Shown: in pieces, positions 1-16,582 of the stretch
How positions within the stretch are numbered: the first letter of the stretch is position 1
Layout: every line of letters begins with the position of its first letter
Made by a program: the position numbers and the translations under genes
Notes under the pieces: generated by a model
Database searches by the model: none
Seen by the model: only the letters and a program-made list of their open reading frames with translations
Told to the model about the DNA's origin: nothing
Source: Triplophysa rosa
Taxonomy: Eukaryota; Chordata; Actinopteri; Cypriniformes; Nemacheilidae
Reading direction: 5' to 3'
Length of the DNA stretch: 64,000 bases
Assembly (NCBI RefSeq): GCF_024868665.1
Contig: NC_079892.1
Coordinates: 11,440,936-11,504,935, forward strand

Positions 1-999
1 TCTGAGAGGAAAGGGGCTAGTTTCAAATAAGTATAGCAGTGAACCAGGGTGTCGGTCAGAACACAGCAGAGAGCATTGGGTCAACTTAAGCCGTTTATTG
101 GGCACACATGAACAATCATCAGAGGGGAGAGCCAGCGTTAACAAGATCACGAGGAGTACGATCAGTGTTCCTTTACTGAACCCAGAGCCATGAACCAACT
201 GAGTGCTGTTCCGTTCCTCACTCAGACTGGTACTTTCTGAATTATCCAGGTGAATTTACTGACGGTTAAGATTGGCCGTATTTGCAACCGGGCCAGGTAA
301 AATGTAGGTGGAGAGATTAAGATGCAAAGATGTACAGGTGTGCAGATGTGGTTTCCCTGGAACAGATAACAACAGAACTCCTAAGCATGCAGAGCTATGG
401 TGCATAACATCCATGCAGTTAACGCATTAACAGATAACTATGGCTTCTCCCCTCATACATCTTCACAATAATATGTACATCACTCATTCCTTCATTGTTA
501 CCAAATACACCATTGACATAATGAAACAACACTCTTCATTAGCAACACGCTGACGAACAGTAACATGAGTGATTATCACAGCTATGAACAGCTGTGTAGC
601 TAGTAGCATGTTAGCATTAACAATAAGGAACACAATCCAAGCGAACACATATAACTCTATCTGTACTCACTCTATTGGACGCACATCAGCACACTACGTT
701 ATAACCTGGCTCGGAAGATTCAGTTACAGCCTGATTTACGAGCCTGTGTATACCTCACCACTGTCCCACGCGCTGTTCCAACAACTAACGCTCTTCCGCA
801 ATCGCTCCGGATGAACGGTGCTCACTTTCATAATAAAAGCTCCTCTGGGAACAGTGAATATCCCCACATCATTCCGGCGTGTTAACTCCTCAGCTTGGGT
901 CTTTTGCACAATTATTACCATTTGTATTTCATATTATTCAGTGCACATAATCAGAATAGTCCATGGTCTGCTAAAAGTGTCTAGGATAGACAACCACAT

Positions 1000-1093
1000 G
1001 AAGAGTTCATTTGCAAACATACATTTGTTTAAACGATATTATTTGTAATGCAAAACATATAAAAACTGAGATATTTTTGCAAATGAACTCTTC
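1000..1093. repeat. Small inverted-repeat (hairpin) MITE
   Basis: Perfect 18-bp inverted repeats occupy 1000-1017 and 1076-1093, separated by 58 bp. The outer flanks carry the same four bases, ACAT, on both sides, which would fit a short target-site duplication. There is no coding capacity. The superfamily is not assigned. Confidence 0.6.
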
Positions 1094-1616
1094 ACATTTA
1101 CTTCAAGGTGCTCTGTTCACACAACAGCTTACAGTCACAGCTCTAAACATGAATGAACAACTATCAAACTTGTATACTATCTGCACAGGATGCCTGTAAC
1201 CATAGTGACAGATTTAAATTGAAAGATTGCACATTTATCAACAAAGTATTATTTATTTTTTACACAAGAGGTTACACTGTAACAACAACATTAGGTGTAA
1301 TACTATCTGCAGTGCTGTACTAAAAACCAAACGTAACACTCACATGCCTCCAGTATGTTACACAAGAAATCTGGCGTTGCATTGTGGCGTGCGTCAATGA
1401 ATGCTTGTAGACTATCACATACTGTAGCGCAGCTATTGTGTAGATGGATCGGCTGCGCAAAACATTACGAAGCAGTTTACCGTAAACTCCGTGCACTCAT
1501 TAGCACATTTATAGTTATGGGGAGTGACGGGTGACGTGACAGACAGCTAGTTGTCCAGTACGATTACAAACCAGCGGGCCTTTACTTGTTTCTTACTGTA
1601 GGTTGTTTTAAACTTT

Positions 1617-1655
1617 CCTGTAGCTCAGTGGTAGAAGCATGGCGTTAACAACTCA
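1617..1655 (+). repeat. tRNA-derived SINE fragment (A-box end)
   Basis: The sequence carries the tRNA-like A-box TAGCTCAGTGGTAGA followed by a decayed continuation. This resembles the head of the tRNA-derived SINEs common in cyprinids. The B-box cannot be recognised, so it is a fragment and not a functional tRNA gene. Confidence 0.5.
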
Positions 1656-2382
1656 TCGGATCTAGACGAATCACAATAATGACCCATTTTGGATCCAAAA
1701 CGGCGAATTTCGCTGAAAGGTGACAAGTTGGCATCCTATGGGGCAAGACAGCTCGCATTTATTCAAAATGCTAAAGAGTACATAATATGAGATCATGAAA
1801 ATGACATTTCATGCAGTGTGTAATGTTGCCGTGTTTGAAAGTAAGCAGTCTGCCAAATTGTAAATCCGAAGGTGAATGAATAACAAAGTTATTGGCTTGG
1901 AAAAAAGGGAGTCGACTCCGAATCACGCAAGGGAGTCGTCCCTAGTCCGATTCGCTAACCGCCGTGGATTTACGTCACTACATATAGTCCCCGCCTATGT
2001 TTTGCTAGGACTGCCCGTGAAAACTTCACTCTTCTCGCCCAAACACTGTATCTCGTGAGCCTCATTCGCAGTAGACCAATCACAGCAAACTAGACCATCT
2101 GACTAATCACATCAGACTAGGCTAGCGGAAATGAGGGGATTAGACGGATGAATCACGGAACAAATCATTTGAGAGTCAGTCAAGACGTAAGGTAAGAATA
2201 ACTGCCTATTACGAAATAATAGTGTTTTTACACCTATGTACATAAACTTGTTGTTGGACACTCCATAAACCAAAGTAGGACCTTAAAATCCCTAGTTATG
2301 TACTCTTTAAGCAATCTAATGACATAGATTCAACATTTGTTTACATACAGCACCAATGATAATTCATGTGACAGGAACTGAC

Positions 2383-4566
2383 CTAACCAACTGTTTTTTG
2401 GGATCCAGGATGTTCAGCAACTTGTCGGCATAAACCTTCTTGGAAGCAGTAAAGAGAATGATCTGAGGATACAGATTGACGGGATGTTTATAAAATGGAT
2501 ATATAAATGGTGACAGGCTAAAATAGTTGATTAAATGTAGTCAACATGTTAAATGTTAAAAACGTTAAATGTAGTCAACACAACATGTGTATTATCCTCC
2601 AACCATGCTGTAAAAAGGGACCATTTTTGGGGGTCTTAACTGCTACAATATGATTTTCCCCATACTCTACTAAATGTTATGTACAAAACACAGGACACCA
2701 CAATAAACAAATATTGTACAAAACACGAGTTGCAATAAAATGACGGAAAAAAACAGTTACCTCATAAATCTGAGACATACGTTCCAAGAACTCTCTAAAG
2801 AACGGCCGTAACCGGACGTAAACCTTTGAGAATTAGAAATGAATCACCGTTACACACACTATTGACAAGTTATATACTTATGAAATACTGATCATTTGTT
2901 ACTACCAGATGCAGCCATTTTCTACCATACCTGGTAAATTACATCTTGGAAAAGTACAGGGAAGGTCAGGGCTGCATCCTCCAACTCATTTAGGCTGCAG
3001 TGGACCAAAGTCTCATCCTGTAAGAGGACGACAGTGGAAACTCAATTCTAATTGGATAACGCATCTATAAACAGGAGCTTGCATCAACCATTAACAGGTA
3101 GAGAATTTAAAGCAGACGTACTAAATCCAAGACGAGGGAGAACTCGGGTGTGCTCCTGGTTTTCAGAGGCAGCGCTGGTTTGCGGGTTAGCTGCTCCTCG
3201 GTCAACGGTGGCACGTGTTTGATGAAGAAATACCTGTGAGGTATGATCAAAAATCAGCAGTCAGCTACCCATTGTATATATATATATTCTTTTTTTGAGT
3301 GTTCAATTTGGTCACGTTCACTCACGGGTCAAAAACTTCCCACTCTTCTTCGTAAGTTCCTTCAGCAGGAGGCGATGGGGGGACGTCAGGGTAATTGCTG
3401 TTGGATCCTACAGCTAAAGAGGAGTCAAAAGAGGTCAAAGATCTTTCATTCACTGAGAAAAGTATAAATGATCAACTCAAGTTTATAATTGTAATAAACA
3501 ACAGCGCAAAACCATACGCATATCCCAGAAACTCACCAGTGAGAGGTGGCATATCGGACTCTGTGACGATCTCTCCTTCCTCCACTGTTGTGTCTGCGTG
3601 AGGCAGCGTTCTAGGGTTTAGTGCAGGGTCAAAGGTCAGCTCTCTGCCATCAGTGGTAGTGCTGGTAGGGGTTTCCTCAAGCTGCTCCATGTCAAGTTGC
3701 TTTACGATTTCTTCAGCCTCCACTGCCTGGCCTGGGGAGTCAGAGCCTGCCGTAGCTAGAGGACGATCGGGAGTCAGGCATGGGTTCAAAAAGTCTACAT
3801 ATCAAAAGGTGCTTTATGAAAGGACACATACAGTCATTGCCTGACAAGTGACGTCACAATTCCTTACCGTTTTTGTTGGCTGGCGAGAAGAAGCTAAAGA
3901 CAGGAGAGAAGATGGTTCCCAGGAGGGTAGTGCGGGTAGGACTGTTTGGAGGCTCTGCCTGCACCTCCAGCTTACCGTTGGGCTTCACTGGTTTACTCTG
4001 ACCTGTCATGGTATCTGAGCAAAAGAATATGAAAGACACAGTTTTAATGCAAAATGAAATGCCATTTACATATCAAGGTCTTAAAACTTCAGTAGAAAAA
4101 CACTTGACTGGTTTAGTGCATGAAACATTGACTGCATCATAAAAAGAGAGCTACAGCTTACCTCCATTGACAGGGCCTTTCCTGCGAGTTCTGGGGTTGG
4201 CTCTGCTGGGCAGATTTCCACCGGTCGGAGTGGATGTGATCAGATTACTGTCCGAATCACAGTCTACACGGCTCCTTTTAGCAGGAGTGCACTGCTCCAC
4301 CTGACATTTAGAAACACAACTGAGATCAAACTGCGCAAATCCATCCCCAGCACAAGTGACAATCAAAGCACACTCCTAACCTTGACCGCATTGCCTCTGA
4401 TGAACCGTTTGATGGTGGAGAAAATGCCCGTGTCTCGTTTCTGCATCTTGGCGTCTTCTGAGGCCAGACTGTGTTCCACCTCGGAGTGCTTCCTCTTGGT
4501 CTTGGCGGTCCGGGCGGACGGGGTGGTGCTCCGCTGCTGAGATGCTTTACGCACTCTCAGCCTCAT
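2383..4566 (-). CDS. ctdspl2: CTD small phosphatase-like protein 2, 3' end outside window
   Basis: This is a HAD-superfamily protein Ser/Thr phosphatase of the FCP1/SCP class, which dephosphorylates phospho-serine proteins, probably in the nucleus. Coding exons in order are 4566-4381, 4300-4162, 4014-3868, 3794-3537, 3407-3326, 3233-3122, 3017-2931, 2823-2761 and 2462-2383. Together they give 384 codons plus 2 bases against about 466 residues in human. The start [11 protein letters not shown] lies just inside its exon. Recognisable blocks are [43 protein letters not shown] and the catalytic LVLDLDETLVHC. The DxDxT residues are D307, D309 and T311, and an intron splits this motif. The last visible exon ends in LDPKKQLV plus two bases of the Arg codon. 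The final ~85 residues were not found in bases 1-2382 and should lie to the left. Whether it is the a or b fish paralogue cannot be told. Confidence 0.93.
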
Positions 4567-5410
4567 TGTCCCAAAAGTCACATGTAAGACTGAGGAAAGA
4601 CAACGTCGGCCAAGAACCACAATAAGTATTGCTTGAATACATTCAGACTGTCGGGAAGATTTCAAAAAGCATTAGTAAGAAAAGTAAAATTCAATATTGC
4701 CAAATTAATAACGCCCAACGTAGGACATTCAGATGTCAGCACGGCTGTTAAAGTGGGAAATTCCATTTGTGAGATCAGTCATGGCAACTCAAGGAAAACA
4801 ATCGGATCTCTCCCCTGCTGCCATTTGACAAGAAAGGTCTCCGCAGCACCCTACCGCTCTCTTCTCCAGTGTCACAAAAAGAAGGGAAACAAATAAGCAT
4901 TACCCTGAACTACTAAACAAATAAGCATTACCCTGAACTACTGAAGCCTATGAAGGGTTAAAGCTGGGGAGACCTGACCTTGCTCTGAAGTAGATTTGAA
5001 TATAGAACAAAAACTAACAGATATGATCAGATATTATCAATTAATTTTAAGACTTGCATTTGCTATAATTATTATTAGCATATTAATATCATATTTCTAA
5101 AATTCTGAAGCACAACCTGTAACCAAGTTTACAGTAAACTCCTCCTGCAAACAAATTTTGTAAAAAAAAAATGTAACCATATTTAACTTGTATACATTTT
5201 TAAGCAAATAATTTTACCATCATTTGGAACATCAAAGCTAAATTATAAAAAAAATTGGAATTTTAATAACGTTGTACAATAAAGTTATTTGCTTAGTTAG
5301 TTGACACAAACTGGAAAAGCATATTTTTATTATATTTATTGATATGTGTAGTTAAAACATAATATAGTTAATTTAACTGTTCATTGTCCATGTTTTATCA
5401 CTGTGATTTA

Positions 5411-5602
5411 TGCTGCCTTGACATGCTCTCGGAAATTCACGTTTTGATTTAGTAACATTTAAAGTATTTAATAACATTAAAACATCATTAGTAGCATTAA
5501 AACATTACAAGTATCTGATAACATTAAAAGAGCACCGTTCCATAAATTATTTCCGGTTTAAAGTGGGAATTATTGAATTTCCGAGAGCATGTGAAGGCGG
5601 CA
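5411..5602. mobile_element. PIF/Harbinger-type MITE
   Basis: Terminal inverted repeats of about 30 bp (TGCTGCCTTGACATGCTCTC at the left, its near-perfect complement at the right) bound a 192-bp AT-rich element. TTA is present immediately outside both ends (5408-5410 and 5603-5605), the 3-bp target duplication typical of PIF/Harbinger. There is no coding capacity. It sits in ctdspl2 intron 1. Confidence 0.65.
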
Positions 5603-5689
5603 TTAATGTTATCAGACAACTGTGGATTTAAAAAACATATAAATAGTTAAAATTTACAGAAACCTAGAAGTAACACAAAGCCCAAACCC

Positions 5690-6893
5690 CCGTAATCATT
5701 CATCACAATGGGTAAAACCAAAGAATAGACTGCAGTTCTGATGGGCAACAAAAGATTTTTGAGCTACACAAAATAGAAAGAAGCTTTAAAGAAATAGTTA
5801 AAACAAAAAAATTCTAATTTCCAACATCAGGGCAATGAGTAAGAAGTTTTAATCGACTGGAGATGTTGCAAATCCGCCTGAAAGAGAATGTGTGTCTATA
5901 TTGTCTTAATGCACAGTGAGGAGAAGTATTTGAGTGGCCAAAGACCCTCCAAAGATCACAGATGGAGAATTGCAGAAATTATTTTAATTTTGAGGTCACA
6001 AAGCATTTAATAAAAATAAAGGAAAACTGCACCTCCACCACCACAAGTTGTTTGGGACACTGTTCAAGAAACAAATCTGTTGCTCTCATGCAAAAATAAA
6101 CTCCACCATATTAATTTGCCATACTGGAACTTCAACCAGGACTGGGTTCGATGGCCATATGAAGTTTTGAGTTTTTTTGGCAGCAAGAACACAAGATAAG
6201 TTTGGTGCACACAGGGATAAAAAGTGCCCCATATCCACATTTAAATATACTGCCGGAACTTCATTGTTCTGGACCTAATTTTATACCAGAGGTTCTGTAC
6301 ATCTTGTTTGTATTAAATACCAACAGATAAAAAAATCAAAACCGGACTTGCTCTGCTAGAAATCTTATAATGGGTTGTGGTTAGATCTTCCATCAGCACA
6401 TTGGTTCAAAACAAACATCCAAATCAACAAAAAAATGACTCACTGAACACAAAATCAAGATCCTGCCATATCCATCCCAATTCCCTGACCACTATAGAAA
6501 ATGAGTGGGATGAACTGAAGTGGCAGCACCGACATTTGAAGGATCTGGAGAAATTCTGTATGGAGGAATAGTCTAAGATCACTTGTCATGTATTCTTCAA
6601 CCTCATCGGACATTATAAGAGAAGACTCAGATCTGTTTTTCTTGCAAATGAAGGTAGCAAAACGAATTAAATGAAGGGGGCTGATAATTGTGGCCAGTGT
6701 GTATTAGAGAAAAACATTTATTTCATAATGTGATTTCCCCCTACTTTAAATTGGTTTACTTCAATGAAACATTGGATTTTTGTGATTCTTTTAAATAAAA
6801 GATCAAACGGAGAAACAATGCAGATTTGTTTTCACAGCATTCTTTGCTCATATTTACCAAGGGGGCTAATATTTTTGTCCCCAACTGTATAAC
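5690..6893 (+). pseudogene. Decayed Tc1-like transposase copy
   Basis: This is a remnant of a Tc1/mariner transposon inside ctdspl2 intron 1. A degraded start resembling the Tc1 N-terminus (MGKTKE, then a stop) is at about 5708. The C-terminal portion is clearer at 6490-6670: ENEWDELK, then LKDLEKFCMEE, a stop, then SKIT and HYKRRLRSV in the same frame. These match the end of fish Tc1 transposases. The right terminal repeat ends near 6893 (complement of ACAGTTGGGGACAAAAATAT). The left terminus is not recognisable. Several stops and frameshifts make it inactive. Confidence 0.7.
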
Positions 6894-7860
6894 GTTAACA
6901 CCGGTGCATCGAGAATGCCACACTGCAGTCTCAATCTAATTCGATGTGAACACAAGTTGGACATACATTATTATTATTATTGTGAGAAACAACCAGCTGG
7001 AGATAAATACGAACGAAAATGTAATGCTTTATTTCTAAAATCTATTGGTATGTAAACGAGAAAAAAACATGCGAAAGACTTCAGATTGCGTTCCAGGCTC
7101 GTGTAAGAAGTGGGCGGGGGTGAAACATGTCTCCTTCATAACCCGCTTCTCTGTTGAACCCAAACAAATGTGGCTTCCATTAAGCCCGTCAATCTCTTCA
7201 CATAAATATTCCACGCTCTAAAGTGTATTATATTTACGACTCGATGGAAACATCGTTAGAAAAATCCATGTTTTTGAGTATTTAGTGTAATTTGGCAGAG
7301 CTCCCGCCTCCGAGCTACAATATTTGCTAAAAATGGTCGCGCTTAAGTTAGCCAGCGAATCAATTAACGTTAGTCGTTTTGACAACTAAACAATTAAACA
7401 GTTGACAACGGTCGACTCACAATTGGCCCGCCGCCGCTGAGCCTCCCAAATCATGTTTACGCATTTAAACATGTTTTCTTTTAATGTAATTATTTGCGTC
7501 TGATGGCGTTTGTAACGCTAGCGGCTACAGCTAACAGATGACTTGGTGGTTGTCTCGCGACACCCGCGCTCTGCGTCTCGTAGCTCGCGCTCCGGCGCAC
7601 GAGCTTCAGTATACGCAAAGGAGCACAGAAAAATACAAATGCATATTTAAATAATCTTAATAATTGTAAATAGGGTTTTGTATAAATACGTCATGCTGCA
7701 GTTGCACCGTGTTGTATTAATCTGCACGAACAACATGTTCACGCACACAGAGGGGGCGAATCATGAAGACGCGAGATTTCAAAGCGCTGCGACCGTGGCG
7801 TAGGGTTAAATATTTATTTTTGCATGATTGTGGTCAAAACAGATTCGGTTAAACACTTAC

Positions 7861-8150
7861 ATGACAAGGGTCGCAACGGCACGATCCAGAGATGGTTGTG
7901 GATCTGGCCACAGATGCTGAAGCGGCCCGCGCGTGTGTCAGTCGTTGAGTTCTCCGCTGAGTGTGAGTCACAGAACGGCGGACAGATCTTCTACAGCTAC
8001 TCGGGACGCCATTTCCCGCCTCCTCTCAGAGGGATTCTCGCGAAGGACCCGGATAACGCTGTAGCGCAGCGCGCATGCGCGAACATTTTGGAGGGAGGCT
8101 TTCGACTTCTCTCGGCGCTGCCCAAACCGATGAGAACCGATCGGCGTGTG
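7861..8150 (-). other. ctdspl2: Probable non-coding first exon of ctdspl2 with CpG-rich promoter
   Basis: The strand opposite to the printed one has a consensus donor (GTAAGTG) at 7854-7860, ending an exon at 7861. The matching acceptor before the ATG-containing exon is at 4589/4590. Bases 7540-8160 are visibly CpG-rich compared with the AT-rich surroundings, as expected of a housekeeping promoter. The 5' boundary (about 8150) is a guess. The exon holds a short upstream reading frame at 7968-8012. The 112-codon plus-strand frame at 7824-8162 is taken as a by-product of this CpG-rich exon. Confidence 0.5.
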
Positions 8151-8769
8151 ACATCGAAGTAACGCGAGAGTATACATTCTTGTTGAATTTTCAAAACTGA
8201 AAAATAAAAACAAATATATCGACGTAATTCTCATAAATTAGGCTGCCTTTAGCCATGATAGGAAGTTCAAAAATATTTTAAATATTTCAAAATAAAGAGG
8301 CATGACTCTGGATTCAATATAAATGTAGATTAAATACATATTTAAATGCACATTTGTCTGTTTGGTTCGGTCAGCTATACTAGTAACTTATGCATAAGGA
8401 TTACATTTCAAAACAAGCATGTTATAATAGCTAAATAGCACGTGTTGAAGAACAGATCCTGTGTTTCCAAAATAAACACACTGGTATTGATCATCAAAAC
8501 TCTCTCATCTTCTGATATTCTGGCAAATTTGTTTCTTAACTAGGCTACCTGAAACCTCCCTAAGGGATATTATATTTTTAATCTTTTTAAGTTAACACAA
8601 AATGTTTGGCATCATGTGATTGACTGGCCATTTATCCAGGGTGTTTCCTGCATACAACCTGAGATGCTGATCCAGCTCTCCCTGCGACCCTCGCCTGCAG
8701 TGGATTTGGAAAATGGCTTTTTTGCATTGGGTTTAAAGAGAAAAAACACAGATGCAATCAAATCTATGA

Positions 8770-8775
8770 TTTATT
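8770..8775 (-). terminator. Candidate poly(A) signal of sqor
   Basis: An AATAAA on the minus strand lies about 300 bp past the sqor stop codon. It is supported only by position and motif. Confidence 0.35.
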
Positions 8776-9074
8776 TTTTATTTATAAAAATGGCATATGA
8801 TTAGTATGAAACGCTTATAAAATGTCATTTTAATGATCATTATTTATGCATGCCATTTTTTGCCATAGCCAAAATGCTATTAAACATAAAGGCAATTTAA
8901 ATCAAAACCCAACGATTTAACTAAATGTCACTGCATGCTTCTCTTAATGCTATTAGACATGTATGCATCGACTACCAGAAATAAACAAGCTCCTATCTGG
9001 GCCCTTAAGACACAAATATCACAATCTAGAGCATTTTGTTCCTTTAAATGTGATATATGTTCCCATGGTTTTCT

Positions 9075-13246
<4,172 letters not shown>

Positions 13247-13446
13247 TTATGTACTGAAACAAGAGAAGAAGAAATATGTAAACATGTTCTGCAACCAACA
13301 GAGCGCATAACTGAGCAAACGTACACTGCAGGGAAAGAATTTAAACAGTTACATGCATGTTGAAATAAAAATTGACAACCCCACAGTAAAATTCAGCTTA
13401 ACCCCGCTGGTAGATGTTGTTGTGGGCTCCCCACATGCAAAAATAC

Positions 13447-13583
13447 TGCACAGTAAAATCACCAGTGTGAGTGTACACTCACAGTGTATATACAGTATAA
13501 TCCACACTCTCGAAGTGTGGATTATATATACACTGTGAGAGTTAATTTGACCTTTTTTAACACTGGCGATTTTGCTGTGTGCA
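13447..13583. repeat. Palindromic MITE near sqor start
   Basis: The sequence folds on itself. A tight hairpin centres near 13515 (AATCCACACT, a five-base loop, then AGTGTGGATT), nested within longer complementary arms that end in CACAGTAAAATCACCAGTGT on the left and its imperfect complement on the right. There is no coding capacity. It lies between the putative sqor UTR exon and the first coding exon. Confidence 0.6.
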
Positions 13584-13765
13584 ATATACTCTAGTGTTTA
13601 CTAGAGTGTGGCAAAATTCCCAGAAATTTCTAGTGTTTTTGAACCTAACCATAATAAATATTCAAGTATTTTCTACAGTATTTAGTTCAGTTTATCAATT
13701 TACTATGGTTAATACTACAAAATATTATAGTACAATGAAAAAGTGTAGTTTACTATAGTAAATAC

Positions 13766-14331
13766 TAGGGGTGTGGTAATATCAACTGTGATATCAAAAC
13801 CATAACTATTGATATCAGGTTAATACTACATATCGTTGCTGTGCTTCTAAAACCATCTCCGTATTTTGTGATTTAGTTTTTTATTAAATCATTAGTTATA
13901 ATCACCCTTTAAGTATGTTACTGGGTTTTGCAAATATCTAACAAAAAAGTATTAAAAAGGGCTTGTCAACTTGGACAGCACAGTATGTAATCATTTAAAA
14001 AGTACAGTGTTTTTTCTGTTTCCTGAAAAACAGTGAATTTGAACATTCGAGGTTTCAGAAGGACATTGGCGATGTATGACTATACCGTAAATTATATTTC
14101 AACACCGTAAATAATTTTGTCTTTAGAGAACCAAAATGGTTAAAAACTCTCCCTACACTCATATTTTGAATGTGATTCTTTAGTAAAAAAAATAAAAATT
14201 CAATCAATCAAAAATCAACAATGAATTTTACTAGCATTATTTATTTATTTAAAAAAATCAATAAACATCTCAGTTATCATGAATTATTTTGGCCACGATA
14301 AACACAAACATCTGTTACTGTGACAACCCTA
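13766..14331. mobile_element. Non-autonomous hAT-like element
   Basis: The ends are TAGGGGTGT and ACAACCCTA, imperfect inverted repeats of hAT type. The flanking 8-mers, gtaaatac (13758-13765) and ctaaatgc (14332-14339), agree at 6 of 8 positions, suggesting a decayed 8-bp target duplication. The interior is AT-rich and has no coding frame. Confidence 0.5.
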
Positions 14332-15477
14332 CTAAATGCTAAAGTATACAACTAATATACGTTATACTTTATAGCATTCTCTTATTTTAAGACTAACATT
14401 TTCTGATCATGATATAAATGACAGAAAGTAGAGAATAGATATTATTAGAATAACTCACGGTTTTAAAATAACATAATGCTGAATAATAATTTATTAATAC
14501 TTGTCAAAACCACACAAAAGTATTTATATTTGAAGTAAGGTGAAGCCACGGCACCTGGCCCTTCACCACATTGGCTTAAGGCTAAAATACACTACAAGAC
14601 TTTTGCTCAGATTTTCAGTCTGGACTTGTTGCAGAAAGTCTGTGCCAGTCTGCAGATTTGACCAGTTAGTGTGTTTCTATCTGAATCTTTCAAAAAGTCT
14701 GCAAGTGTGTGATGTCTAGTTAAAAAAAATCTGTTCAGATTCTAAAAGTCTTGTAGTGTAACTGGTTAACTAAAACACAAAAATCTAGAGCTGAAGTAAT
14801 GTAATGTGGATAATAATACTATAATTTGTCCTTAAATACATCCAAAACACCAAATCTAAAATAAGTTTACATTATTTTAGACCATTTAGTCATTTAATTT
14901 ACATGCAAATGAATACAAGAATGAATGGTATTCTACACACACAGATTACACTGCATGCGTGTATCCACTGTGTAAATGAAACACTGTAATACACTCTAAC
15001 AGACAATAACGTTCTTACTGTCACAGTTACTACAGCTGAGTCATGATGATACCTTGCATAGTCCAGATGCTTAAAATCTCGTGCGCTGCTCATTTAGATG
15101 ACCTTTAAAAGCTTCATAAGCCCCCCCAAAAGATGTCCGAAATAGCAGGGTTTATATTTTTGCACGCATTTATGGACAAATCGACTTTAGGGAGCATTAA
15201 AATGTCTAGGTAGGCAGCACACTAGGTTTTGAGACACAGCCTATAAAAACAGAATGTAAAGTCTAGTGTTTGACTGTAACTTTAACAATAACATGTAAAT
15301 TGACGTTGAAGTAGTCTAACGTTACATGAAAACGTAAAAACACGGCGTGCGTGAAAAGTGCAGATGCAATTTTGTTGCCATAATTAAAATGAAATGTCGT
15401 TTACCATTCATATACCGTGCAAATGCGTATTTTAATACATGTCGAGCAGTTATTGCACAAGTGAAAAACAGACTTAC

Positions 15478-15560
15478 CGGAGTCGATTCTCCGTATATTA
15501 CACAAACCTGTGGCTGTTACAGTAACCGATAATAACCGTGACGCTGTGTGGGTGTTTTCC
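15478..15560 (-). other. sqor: Candidate non-coding first exon of sqor
   Basis: The minus strand has a strong donor, CCG followed by GTAAGTC, with the exon ending at 15478. The sequence around it is more CpG-rich than its surroundings. The exon with the ATG has a clean 3' acceptor about 12 bases upstream of the start codon, at 13250, so at least one upstream UTR exon must exist. The 5' limit is arbitrary. Confidence 0.4.
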
Positions 15561-15837
15561 TGTTTGACCGAGACCTAACGTTACATTTGACGAATGTGCT
15601 TTACTATTCGACACTCGTGTTGCTTGTTAATGTGCCTGTATTTAACCTTTATTTGTGTTATTTGTCGCATTATAGCATGCCATGTCACTTTCAAGAGTAG
15701 TACAATGTGAAATGCAGGAACTTTGTGTGCACGTACACCACGAAACACAACTAGACTGTATAAAACAGAGAATGTCAACAACACAAGTTTATGTTATGCT
15801 TCCGTGTTCGTCCAGAAGGTGTCACCACACGTACTGC

Positions 15838-15955
15838 TAACTCAATTCCTGGAGGGCCGCAGCTCTGCCCAGTTTAGCGCCAACCAATTCCAACCCACAC
15901 CTGTTTAGAGGTTTATAGTAATCCATCCTGAAGACCTTGATTAGATGAATCAACA
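15838..15955 (+). repeat. SINE-like fragment
   Basis: The block beginning TTCCTGGAGGGCCGCAGCTC and running through CACACCTGTTTAGAGG to CCTTGATTAG resembles a very widespread fish SINE-like repeat known from memory. It lies between the divergent starts of sqor and atp8b4. Confidence 0.5.
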
Positions 15956-16582
15956 AACCGTCCATCTACAAAGACTAACATTGCCTGTACAAAGTAAATC
16001 GACTTTAATTTTAAACACATCATTCTACATGATGGGATATATTTCAATGGTTTCAGTTAATGGTGCTGAGCGTTTTGGCATCAATTCTTATATTGATGAA
16101 AAAAGTTAATAAACGTGCTTTATTGCTGTGATTTACAGTATTTAAGCATATTAGTATCACATTACGTTCGTTTTTCAAATAGTTTACAGCCGTCAATCAC
16201 GCTCCTATGCCTCGTGTTTCAAATGCGTCATTAACTGAAGTAACGGATAACGTTATAATACGATTTAAAAACATTCTTATTTAAACTGCGTTCAATTTTC
16301 ACAAAATTCAAGGGTTTCCTCACGTTTTATTCAAAAGTACAAACATGTTTTCAGAATAGCACGTTTTGAGGTAGGCTATTGTCTAGCGTGTCTCGTGTAC
16401 TACCTGCAAGACGATTGCGCGTGTGTGCGTGAACGCGCTTCTGTGTGGTAGTGGTAAAGCAAGATCGAGCGACAGAGAAAGAGGGATATTTTGTGAAGCT
16501 GTCTGGTGATGATTTCTCCCGTTTATTTCTTATGGACGCGTAACTCCACCCTGATCTCTGTCGTGGAGCCATAAATGAATGA

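Larger units (their letters stand above)
1..2382. other. Repeat-rich stretch, probably last intron(s) of ctdspl2
   Basis: No coding exon is recognisable here. The remaining ctdspl2 exons would be expected but none of their conserved motifs was seen on the minus strand. Bases 1 to ~920 read on the minus strand look like part of an LTR or other retroelement, with a polyadenylation-type AATAAA at about 96-101, but no ends are visible. A hairpin element lies at 1000-1093 and a SINE-like fragment near 1617. At about 1880-2190 is a stretch resembling a common cyprinid interspersed repeat that contains two tandem copies of an 'accaatcaca...agactag' motif. Confidence 0.4.

Noticed and set aside
736..921. 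61-codon minus-strand frame near the left edge, possible retroelement gene
   Set aside because: Short, starts in AT-rich sequence, no recognisable domain; at most part of an LTR-like repeat whose ends cannot be seen.
1617..1655. A tRNA gene
   Set aside because: Only the A-box half is present. No B-box, no acceptor-stem pairing and no anticodon arm could be built, so it is a SINE fragment.
7824..8162. 112-codon plus-strand frame
   Set aside because: It is antisense to the likely CpG-rich first exon of ctdspl2. CpG islands often keep frames open by lacking stops, and no protein motif is visible.
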